Source: Silene noctiflora (lineage: Eukaryota; Streptophyta; Magnoliopsida; Caryophyllales; Caryophyllaceae). From it: a DNA stretch of 22,976 nucleotides. Every line of letters begins with the position of its first letter. Within the stretch, counting starts at the first letter, position 1. Below are positions 10,087 through 18,420 of this stretch, one piece after another. The position numbers were made by a program, and so were the translations under genes. The DNA is taken from contig VHZZ01007961.1 in assembly GCA_009801015.1 (NCBI GenBank), positions 1-22,976 on the forward strand, given 5' to 3'. The notes below the pieces were generated by a model. The model was not told the origin of the DNA, did not search any database, and was given only the letters and a program-made list of their open reading frames with translations.

Positions 10087-11234
10087 GTACCCTTGAGATT
10101 CAATATTTATGACTATGGTACCCTTGTTGGATAAAGGACATTAAATCTATGGTTAAGAGATTACTAATTTTTGGTGGCAAATTTTTATTTTAAAAAAAAT
10201 ATTTTTAAAAAATGGCGATTGGATAAAGTACCTCTAAGTTTTGTACTATTTCACAAAGTAACCTTTAATTTTAAAATTTGTCCGTTTAACAGCTATTTAT
10301 AATGTATGCATCCAACATCTATTTAAATCATCATCAAATATTTAAATAATTTGTCCATTAATATAAGAGACAATGATAACGTCACTACCGTTTTTTACTA
10401 ATACCACTCAAATACAAGCTAATTATATAAGTATTTTACTATTCACTCTCTCACAACTTGAGTGACATTAGTAAAAACAATAGTGGCGTTATCATTTCCC
10501 TTAATATAACTCAAGTTCATCAAACATAACCATCCAAAAACTACCCCCTCTGTTTTTTTAATATAAGTCGTTATAGAGAAATCAACTTTTTTTCCAGTTT
10601 ATATGTCATTTTAAAGTTTTTTTTCCCCTTTCCCGTGTGTTCTTTTCCATTTCATATACATGCTCACCTTGTTTTGTTTTGTGCTTTAAATGGATTAGTT
10701 AGGGAGAGATGAACAATGAGAGGTAATTCTTAGAGAACAAATTATTCTTTTTCCATACTTTCAAAATTATTAATTGTATATAACTAATATTTCTATCTTT
10801 CACAAATATTTCTTAATTTATCCATAAAATTATGGATGGATATGTTGGATAAACTTGAGTTATATTAACAGTCAAATTAGTTAAATAACTGATGACGATT
10901 TAAATAGCCGTTGGATAGATACTCTATAAATATGTGATGATATATGTTAAATGGGCAAATTTAAACCAAAGGTTATTTTGTGCAACAGTACAAAGCTCAG
11001 GGGTATTTTATGCAATCTCCATTTTTTAAAAATGACTTGTTTCTAAAATAAAAATTTCCTGCGAAAATTAGTAATCTCTTAATCATATTCCATTAGCTAA
11101 ACTTAATGTCCAGTATCTAACAGGGGTACCATTAGCATAAATATTGAAACTCAAGGGTGCCATTGACACAATCTTAAAAAATGAGGTATCATGGACAAAG
11201 TGACAAACAACAGGGGTAACATAGGAAATTTTCG
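10087..11234. mobile_element. Non-autonomous element with long inverted repeats (MULE-like), left end truncated by the LTR
   Basis: The left arm (10087-about 10538) is an imperfect inverted copy of the right arm (about 10833-11165). Matching landmarks are 'tacccttgag', 'aagagattactaattttt', 'ttttaaaaaatgg', 'tttgtact', 'taacctttaat' and 'atccaac'. The right arm extends about 70 bases further, to an end that reads caggggtaacataggaaattttc, while the left arm stops exactly at the LTR. No protein is encoded. Arms of several hundred bases fit Mutator-like or foldback elements. The family is an inference because no intact target duplication is available. The centre (10540-10830) is AT-rich and includes a Stowaway-like end (ccccctctg near 10545). 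Confidence 0.75.
10367..10500. mobile_element. 134-bp MITE with 9-bp target duplication, nested in the left arm
   Basis: Terminal inverted repeats are gagacaatgataacg and, read inward on the other strand, gggaaatgataacg. The inverted match continues inward through 'cactac' and 'tttttactaat' to 'cactcaa'. It is flanked by ttaatataa at 10358-10366 and again at 10501-10509, a perfect 9-bp direct repeat. The right arm of the host inverted repeat carries this 9-mer once and without an insert (minus strand, about 10857-10865), so it acts as an empty-site control. A 9-bp duplication with a G-starting terminus fits the Mutator superfamily. Confidence 0.85.
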
Positions 11235-11239
11235 TTTTT

Positions 11240-11522
11240 TTTATTATCTAAGGCGTTTTTTTTAGAAAAATGGGTCAAATGGTTTTTTATATAAAATAAA
11301 AATAGTTATCTGCGGCGTTTTCTTTCTTTCTTTTTTTTTTTTTATAAAAAAAATGCTGCAAATAAATACCTATTTGCTGTGTTTTTTTTAAACCACCGCA
11401 AATAAATATATAAAGGGCCGCAAAAAACATTCCTATTTGTGGCCCCTCATATGCTGTTACATCAAAAACACCACAAAATGCCCATTTTTTGACGCTGCAA
11501 ATTAATATTATTTGTACTAGTG
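11240..11522 (-). mobile_element. One end of a CACTA (En/Spm) element
   Basis: On the minus strand the sequence begins CACTAGTACAAATAATATT (end at 11522), which has the CACTA terminus. Inside it lie several copies of a subterminal motif: gctgcaaat, ccgcaaata, gctgcaaata, gccgcaaaa, gcggcgtttt and gctgtgtttt in both orientations. CACTA ends are known for such arrays. No opposite end with CACTA was found in the window, so this is a fragment, bounded on the left by the inverted-repeat element. Confidence 0.6.
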
Positions 11523-12264
11523 AAATATTTCATAAACCCTTCTCGGGTAATGGCCTTACTTGGCCTTTGAATAAGTTGATCCGTAGTCGGCCGGATAGCC
11601 AAAAATATATATAAGTTTATTTCTTAACCCTTAAACTTATTTAAAATAAATGCTCCAAGATGAGTTTTAATGTCTTTTTTCCATTTTTATGTCAAATTTA
11701 GTGTTTCACTATCTTTTGATTTGACACATCACAAATACCTCCTCCCTAATCATTTGTTTACCTATTTTATTCTTTGTTAGGTATTTTTTTTTATCAAAGG
11801 TTAACAAATGATTAAATTGAAGAAAGTGAAAAATAATTGTATAAATGTCATTAGCTGGTGATATGTTGGAAGATAAACGAATGAAATATAAGATAAAACA
11901 CTAAAATAGAATAGAAAACATATCTTTTTACAAATATAGTTAAAACATGCTAAACTTAACTATTAAAATAATGACCAAACACAAGTAAATTGACAAATTG
12001 GAAAAATGATAAATTTCTAATATATTTATTTTGTATTACCAAACTTTCGACACATTTAACAATCTATGTATGGGAAACGTGGATAAGAGAATAAATAAGC
12101 ACCACTAATACAACACAAATTTCCAAATTTTTTGGACAATTATTGATCAATCATTCTGTTTTTAACTTATGTACCACTATAAATTCGTAATTTCCCTAAT
12201 CACCAACATCATAAGCACACTTTTTTAAGAAATAACAAGGGAGAGGCTGAATAATTTAAATAAA
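11523..12264 (+). promoter_or_regulatory. Upstream region of the peroxidase gene
   Basis: About 740 bases between the CACTA end and the start codon, AT-rich and with no ORF. At 12178-12183 there is a TATAAA box 82 bases before the ATG, which would put transcription start near 12210 and leave a leader of about 55 bases. 'acctcctccctaatcatttg' near 11730 and 'caaatgatt' near 11805 look like part of a MITE stem. I see no cis-element that I could defend beyond the TATA box. Confidence 0.55.
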
Positions 12265-15200
12265 ATGGCCTCACTCTTGCCAATATTTATTATCATATCA
12301 ACCCTTATTAATCCTTCATTTTCTGCATTTCCTGTTAATACTAGTGTCATTAGAGATACTCTAACCCTTGATTTCTACAAAACAAAGTGCCCTAATGTTG
12401 AAAATATTGTTTTGGATGTCATGAAGAGGACTACCCAAAAGAATCCAGGATGGATTCCTGGTGTTCTTCGTCTCCATTTTCATGATTGTTTTATCTCGGT
12501 AAAATTATTTCATCTCTGACACAGTTATTATCATTTTTTTTTGCACCATATTTGAAAAGATTAATTAAAATGGTATTAAAATACTCCTTTCATCCTACAT
12601 AGATCTTCTAATTTAATTATTATTTTCTCAAAATGTATAACACGAATACTTTTTTTTTTCTTCAAAAAATTATATTTGTAAAAGGTTTATTTTATTATAC
12701 ACATATATGAAAATTTTATATTGTTATGTTATAACTTTTCACAATTTACACTCATCGATCAAGGCGTCGTTTTGGGACAAAGGAGATAAATACCCTTCTT
12801 CTGCAGGTTCTTTATTGTTTAGAAAATACTCCACAGTACCTAACTATTAAGAGATGAGGTTCTGGCATCTAAGGGTGGAGTCTAGTGGTTAAAACTTGGG
12901 TGAAACAACCTGGACACCCAGGTTCAAGTCTTCCCAAGAGTGATCTTATGGAGCATTTATGGTCTGAGATTATGCCTTCTAGACTTTAAGTGGTTGCGGG
13001 TGGCTTACCTGGTATACGTGGTTTGCAGGCTAGATTTGCAGGCTATCACGTATACCATCGAAGATAATTATTAAAAGTTGGTCTTTCCACTACATGCATA
13101 TATTATAAAGATATGAAACTCAGGAGGAGTTGAAAGGAATGAGCTTTCACTGGATTATTGGGAAATCATTTTTCTTATACTCTTTATGAGTACTTTTATC
13201 AATGACCTTTGCCAAAAATGACTATTTTGTTTAGTATTTCCTCCTCTTTACAATGCTCTTCAACATTATTTCCGCATTGTAAACCATAAAATTTCCAAAC
13301 CTGCGATAAACAATAACGAGGCAAGAAAACAATACGGAAATAAGAATTTTATTTTATAACTTAAAGATTAAGGTTACAACTTCCGTAAATCTCTTGATTC
13401 CATTCTCAAGGCTAGGGTTTTGATATTGACTACGGAGTCTTATCGACTTAATTCCGTAGGGAGACGATGAGGCCTTTTTGTGACTTATTCCATTTATCTA
13501 CAATTTGGTAGTAGGATGATGGGGTCGTTTGAGACTTAATCCATCTGCTCTCCCCCAACCCTAAAGACGATGTCTGTATTTATAATCTAGTAGATTAACT
13601 TAGGAGACAAGGTAATCTTATAGAATATTCTAAGATATTATCACAATATTTTTGATAATTATCCCTAAATACAAAAGATATTAAATAAATAATAGATACC
13701 AAAATATAAAATTTTGGTGTCTACAGATGCCCCCTCGAGACTAGTTGTAGAGATTTTGACGTCGGCTGTAACTTTGTCTCGAAACTTGCTCCTAAACTTG
13801 ACACTTGGAGAATGGAGATGAAGAGCGAAAATCGTCCCACCGGGCGTGCCAATTTGTAAACCATAAAATTTCCAAACCTGCGATAAACAATAACGAGGCA
13901 AGAAAACAATACGGAAACAAGAATTTTATTTTATAACTTAAAGATTAAGGTTACAACTTCCGTAGATCTCTTGATTCCATTCTTAAAGCTAGGGTTTTGA
14001 TAGTGACTACGGGGTCTTATCGACTTAATTCCGTAGGGAGATGATGGGGCCTTTTTTGACTTATTCCATTTACCTACAATTTGGTAGTAGGATGATGGGG
14101 TCGTTTGAGACTTAATCCATCTGCTCTCCCCCAACCCTAAAGACGATGTCTGTATTTATAGTCTAGTAGCTTAGCTTAGGGGACAAGGTAATCTTATAAA
14201 ATATTCTAAGATATTATCACAATATTTTTGATAATTATCCCTAAATACAAAAGATATTAAATAAATAATAGATACCAAAATATAAAATTTTGGTGTCTAC
14301 ACGCATCTTTTACAATGTGATAGCTTAACCATGATGTTTGACAATTATATATAGCTTTTTTTCGGTTGTTTTTTTTTTATGAAAGGTTCTTTTTAAAAAA
14401 AAAAAGTAAAATAAAATAAAAAAATGCAAATGTCTTTAAATTACATCAAAGTCATCTATAATCTTGTTTACTCATTTATGGTCAAAATTTTGAAACTTTA
14501 ACCCCTAAAAACAATGTGGGAGATCTTTAGGAAGGAGGGAGTATAAATTTCATAAACAATGTGAAATAAACTGGAATAGAATTATATTAAACCAAAACCA
14601 AAATTCTAATCCCATTGTGTCATTGTGATAGGGTTGTGATGCATCCATCCTATTAAGACCGGAGAGATACAACGGCTTTGCCTCGGAACTCGCAAGCCCT
14701 GCCAACGGTATAACCTTGAGAGGACTAGAGGCGATAGATGAAATGAAGGCCATGTTGGAGAAGCAGTGTCCAGGTGTTGTCTCCTGTGCAGACATCTTGG
14801 CATACGCAGCTCGTGATGCTCTTGTCTTGGCCGGTAACACCCATTACTCAGTCCCAGCTGGACGTCGAGACAGTGGCTTTGTCGATGGCAACATGGCAGG
14901 AGGTCTCCCAGGTGGAGCCCTCCCAATAAGCTTCTTGACCGACCTGTATGCAAAGAACGGACTCACTGTGGAAGACATGGTGACATTGCAGGGGTCCCAC
15001 TCGATCGGACGGGTCAGATGCCAAGCCTCAACTGCTGACGCCACCTTGATCAAGAACTCAACCTTGGAGGATGAAATTCCAAACAAAAAGTTCAGACTGG
15101 AAATGATGCAGAAGTACTGCCCAGAGGATAAAGAAAAAGATTGGGGCACGATGTTTGCGGATTTGAACCCGGAAAAACATGATTCGGATTGGGGGACGTC

Positions 15201-15438
15201 ATATTACAAGAATATGATGAGAGGAAAGGGTGTGGTGCCGGCTGATCTAGCCATGGCCACGCATAATAGTACTAAGGGGTTGATGGATGAGTATGCAAGA
15301 ATCGACACTAAGGTTTGGATGAACAAGTTTAACGAAGCGATGATTAAGCTTGGGAAGTTGAATGTGATGACTGGTGAAGAAGGAGTGATCAGAAGACATT
15401 GTAGTGTAATTAACACTGTTAGTTTGTCTGCTCAGTAG
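12265..15438 (+). CDS. Class III (secretory) heme peroxidase, two exons
   Basis: Exons are 12265-12498 and 14632-15438, joined by a 2,133-bp phase-0 GT-AG intron placed just after HDCF, the standard first-intron position of the family. The product is 346 residues, normal for the family. Residues 1-21 are a signal peptide ending in SFSA. The distal site is R69 and H73 (RLHFHDC), with E97 and N103 matching the hydrogen-bond network and P153 in VPAGRRDS. The proximal heme ligand is H201 (GSHSIG). All eight Cys of the four disulfides are present: 42, 75, 80, 124, 130, 208, 241 and 335. Three N-glycosylation sequons occur (N25, N220, N290). The enzyme should act in the apoplast or vacuole, using H2O2 to oxidise phenolics. 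Odd points: introns 2 and 3 of the ancestral gene are absent, and the usual FDNxYF stretch after the last third is replaced by a divergent HDSDWGTSYYKN (261-272). No stop or frameshift is seen. Confidence 0.92.
12584..12785. mobile_element. Stowaway-like MITE in the peroxidase intron
   Basis: The left end reads ctcctttcatccta after a TA, and the right end read inward on the other strand is ctcctttgtcccaaaa, followed by a TA one base away. These resemble the ctccctccgtccca terminus of Stowaway MITEs, and the length of about 200 bp fits. The ends are imperfect, so this is an old copy or a chance match. Confidence 0.5.
12854..13064 (+). mobile_element. tRNA-derived SINE in the peroxidase intron
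   Basis: About 211 bp with an internal RNA polymerase III promoter: an A-box-like tctagtggttaaaacttggg (12881-12900) and a B box ggttcaagtct (12921-12931) at normal spacing. The body has a tRNA-unrelated part with 'gcttacctggta' and a short inverted repeat, gtatacgtg and cacgtatac. It is flanked by taactattaagag (12841-12853) and taattattaaaag (13065-13077), a 13-bp duplication with two mismatches, both transitions. It lies in the gene's sense orientation. It is not a tRNA gene, because acceptor and anticodon stems do not form. Confidence 0.75.
13278..13725 (-). repeat. 3' LTR of the miniature element
   Basis: Begins tgtaaaccataaaatttcc and ends aattttggtgtctaca on the plus strand. It is identified as the 3' LTR because the polypurine tract abuts it on its right. 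Confidence 0.9.
13726..13739 (-). promoter_or_regulatory. Polypurine tract of the miniature element
   Basis: The minus strand reads CTCGAGGGGGCATC directly before the LTR start TGTAGACACC. This purine run would prime plus-strand DNA synthesis. Confidence 0.7.
13834..13851 (-). promoter_or_regulatory. Primer-binding site of the miniature element
   Basis: The minus strand reads TGGCACGCCCGGTGGGAC three bases inside the right LTR, with the same placement as in the large element. Confidence 0.75.
13855..14301 (-). repeat. 5' LTR of the miniature element
   Basis: 447 bp. It differs from its partner at about 16 positions, mostly transitions, plus a one-base length change near the 'gggccttttttgac' run. 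It abuts the primer site, so it is the 5' LTR. Confidence 0.9.
14400..14543. mobile_element. Stowaway-like MITE end near the 3' splice site
   Basis: The minus strand from 14543 reads ctccctccttcctaaagatc, preceded by TA, followed by AT-rich sequence with 'ttttgaccataaatgagt', as in Stowaway MITEs of eudicots. No matching opposite end was found, so the left limit is a guess and the copy is probably truncated. It ends about 90 bases before the intron's acceptor site. Confidence 0.4.
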
Positions 15439-16425
15439 TTGAATCTCACACCATTATTCACTTTAATTATCCCAATATTAGTTTTACATACTTTGTCTTC
15501 TTAGACTAATTTGATATTAAATTCAAGGTCTTGCCTTCTTTTTAAAGAAAATTATTCTTCTTTGGCAGTCTTATAGCTAGAACAGGTTACAACCTCATTG
15601 TTTTATTAGGAATTTATCTCAGGAATTAAAACACTTGGATCGCCTATATGGCTATGATGTAGTTCGGCAGTGTTCCTCCCATTTTTATATTTATTTCCCC
15701 GCTCAAATTTTATAAATTTAAAGATTGATAAATAAAAAAGTTAGATTTAGCAATTAATAAAACAAAAAAAAAAAAATATTTGTGCTTATTATAAGAAAAT
15801 GTTTCACAAAAAAAAAATGTTTCACAAAAAAATATCTCTAGCCAAAAAAAGGTATGTATACAAGTCAAAATTTACCCTTAAAGAACCGCATACAAATAAT
15901 TGAGATCTAATAAAAAACAGGTTGGAGTATTATATATATGGTTGTCGATACTCGGTATCTGCTGAATCTCGAAAAGTGCCTGAATTTGCTGCGTAGAGTC
16001 GACAATTAACGAACAATTCTTCGTGAAACTCGGAAAATATTATTATTATTACCTGGAATGTTTGCTGCACGTCACTGGTGTCAACACGATACTAATTAGG
16101 AGTCAAAAGCGACTCCGATCCTGAAATCGCCAAAATCCGAAACCAAACCCCTTAAGCACCGTGCAAATAAACACAACTAAGCAAACACCTTCCTTGTCTT
16201 CACGCAAACACAACTATAATGAAGATGAGACGCTAATGTGTATGAAAGATTCAAAGTCGACAGATAATTTCATAGACGTTATTCGGAATAAAATGAATAA
16301 TATAATTGAATTTTAAAATGCTTTATATCTTTTCAAATTGATTTTAAGTTTATTGGAGGTATTTACTTTTTAAAAAATAATATTTCACAAATTAATGTAT
16401 ATTTGAAATTATTTCATTATTTTGA
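15439..16425. other. Peroxidase 3' flank, non-coding
   Basis: The first 200 or so bases should hold the 3' untranslated region. There is no exact AATAAA close to the stop, which is common in plants. Further on are A-rich runs and a small tandem repeat, aaaatgtttcacaaaaaa, twice near 15797-15830. The segment from about 15945 to 16140 (tgtcgatactcggtatctg...) is less AT-rich than its surroundings and might be an LTR or other transposon fragment, but I cannot identify it. I see no gene. Confidence 0.6.
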
Positions 16426-17157
16426 AAATCAACTTTTCATCTCTGTTTATTTTCTCTTTCATTTCTCGTCTTTTTTTTTTTTTATGTTTGTTTTAATATG
16501 AAATAGACCTTGATTTCACCCCAAGTTTTTGTAACACCCCCTTCTTGTCCGGCCAAGACAATGAAAGGATGTTACCATCTCGGTTTCCTGAGGTGGTGAT
16601 TCGGAGTTGCAAATAAGAAACAATTAACGTAAATAAATTATTTAGAGATTACATACATGATAAATAAATAACAAATGAACTATACAAATACAACTCATCT
16701 AACAACTAAGTCATCTACATGACTCGACTCCAAGTCCGGAACTCGTCCCGTCTCCCGTGTGCCACCAAAACACAACCTGTAATAAACTGCTCCCCATATG
16801 ATTGGAAATCATATGGATCAACACAGACCACCCCGGAAATAGGTGACAATTTACACACAACCTAAACACGTCAGTTTCGATAATAAAACACAATGAAAAA
16901 CATATATAATTATGCAATATGGCAAAGATTTGAATGAGAGACAGTTTCACCAACACCACACCGGTACCGGGACACACCTAGACGTACCCAAAACTCAGCG
17001 AAGGCACTGCAACACCGCCCACCAAAACAGCCGGCACCGCAGCCTGCCCACCAAATCAACGTTTCGTCTTTGTTTATTTTCTCTTTCATTTCTCGTCTTT
17101 GTTTTATGTTTGATTTAATACGAAACAGACCTCGATTTGAACCCAAATTTTTTTTGC
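16426..17157. repeat. Direct repeats of about 105 bp enclosing a possible LTR fragment
   Basis: 16426-16530 and 17053-17155 are direct copies with about a dozen differences. Shared parts include 'gtttattttctctttcatttctcgtc', 'atgttt', 'ttaata', 'gaaa' and 'agacct(t/c)gattt'. Between them, from 16530, is tgtaacacccccttcttgtcc, which looks like the start of an LTR of a plant gypsy element, but no matching end or target duplication is visible. A perfect palindromic stem, catatgatt-gga-aatcatatg, lies at 16795-16815. The segment 16930-17060 is GC-richer. Open frames on the minus strand here match nothing I recognise. Confidence 0.5.
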
Positions 17158-17504
17158 AACCACCTCATATACCCTTGGGCTCATATCCCCATACAAAACT
17201 AAGTCAAATCCCCATTTCTCGATCCATTGCCCAGATCGACCCACCTTGAAACCACTAAGAACCACCACGAGATCTAATTCATAATCTTACCAGCAATCTA
17301 CATAACCACCAAAAAATATCATCAAAACACCCAGATTCACTGTCAAAATCTATCTCAAAACAATCACTGAAACCCTTATGTGAGAATACCCAGAAAAACC
17401 ACTTACCAGCCACCTTTGACACTAATTCAATCACTCTTTGACCTACCCACTTACATAAACCAAATTCAAATTCCCTTTCCTTCGACACCGTCTACACACA
17501 ATAA
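17158..17504. other. C-rich non-coding stretch, unidentified
   Basis: The plus strand is rich in C and A with few G. A 69-codon open frame runs on the minus strand (17488-17279), but it has no recognisable motif, is Phe/Trp-rich, and follows from the base bias. It might be a captured gene fragment or an untranslated leader. I do not call a gene. Confidence 0.4.
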
Positions 17505-17964
17505 GGGGTTGTTTGGTTCGAAGTCTGGGAATAGAATGGATTGGGATGAGAATCCAGGGTGTAATTGAGTTAGAACCTCATACCCTTTAACACTTGTTTG
17601 GTTTAATTTTGTAATGAATTGTATAGACACATGTATTATTGCAACTAATCATGTATACCCATGAACAATTATAAGTAAATTTTTTTATAAAAGCAAAAAA
17701 CTTATGATGAAAGTAGAAGATGAAGACTTACGTAGAGTAGAACAACAACAATTTGAATTTTTTTTTTCTTCTTTCAACTTTAGGTTTTGTATTTAGGGGG
17801 ATTGGATTTAGAAACTTGGGGGAGGAGTAGAATATGGGATTTCAAGGGGTTGGGGTGGATTTAGAATCCATTGGGTTTCTAAATCCATTTTAAAAGTGGT
17901 CAATCAAACACTTGAATGAGTGATATCCATTCCATTCATTACATACCCCCCAACCAAACACCCC
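17505..17964. mobile_element. MITE with ggggttgtttggtt termini
   Basis: The left end is ggggttgtttggttcg. The right end read on the other strand is ggggtgtttggttggg. Inverted similarity continues inward (ggaatagaatggattgggatgag against ggaatggatatcactcattc). The length is 460 bp and there is no ORF. Such termini occur in non-autonomous hAT and PIF/Harbinger elements. A clear target duplication is not seen (taa before the left end, tct after the right end), so the superfamily is open. Confidence 0.6.
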
Positions 17965-18420
17965 TCTAAAAGTTTCAAGTTAATAGCAGTACCTTAGTGC
18001 CTTGAAAATCAAACCTCTAGTTTCCTACTCAAATTTGTCATACCAGTTTTAAAATCATTCTAAAAACGTACCCGTAATCGACCTTTTAAATCTAAGATAT
18101 GAAATCGACTCCAATAATAGTCGTTCAAATCTCATACATGTAGGTTGAGGGTACAAAAACCATTTCTCTTACCTTTTCTCCTTTATTTCATTTTTTTATT
18201 TAGTTATTATTAACTACTAAAATTTAAATTTCCACATTTAACTATTTTATTTTTCATACCTAACTTTTCATTATGAAACGACCATTTCTTTTGATGAACT
18301 TTTATCATTAGTTTATCATTCAAATTGATTTCACTTAATTAAATTAGCATGCAATTTATGTGACGTAAATTTAAAACAACTGACATGGAACTTGATTGAA
18401 GGAAATGAAAGATACAAAAA
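17965..18420. other. AT-rich non-coding stretch
   Basis: No ORF, repeat pair or RNA-like fold that I can support. Confidence 0.5.

Larger units (their letters stand above)
13278..14301 (-). mobile_element. Miniature LTR retrotransposon in the peroxidase intron
   Basis: Two LTRs of 448 and 447 bp enclose only 129 bp (13726-13854). The target duplication cgcat is perfect (13273-13277 and 14302-14306). The interior keeps a primer-binding site beside the right LTR and a polypurine tract beside the left LTR, and encodes nothing. The LTRs differ at about 16 places (roughly 96% identical), so the insertion is not recent. The ends and the primer site match those of the large element at 261-10086, and the bases next to the primer site are also alignable. 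It is therefore best read as an internally deleted derivative, copied with proteins from a full-length relative. It is TRIM-like in plan, though the LTRs are longer than in most TRIMs. It lies antisense to the peroxidase. Confidence 0.9.

Noticed and set aside
12881..12931. A tRNA gene suggested by A-box and B-box sequences
   Set aside because: No acceptor or anticodon stem can be formed, and the unit is longer with a 13-bp flanking duplication, so it is a SINE.
13278..14301. Two independent solo LTRs in tandem
   Set aside because: One pair of cgcat duplications flanks the whole unit, and the primer site and polypurine tract sit at the correct inner edges, so it is one element.
12265..15438. 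Peroxidase as a pseudogene because exon 1 runs into a stop and the two halves are 2 kb apart
   Set aside because: The stop lies within the intron; the GT-AG sites join the exons in phase at the family's standard intron position and every key residue is present.
16910..17146. A minus-strand gene with Cys- and Gly-rich product
   Set aside because: No recognisable domain, it overlaps an open frame on the other strand, and it arises from a local GC-rich patch.
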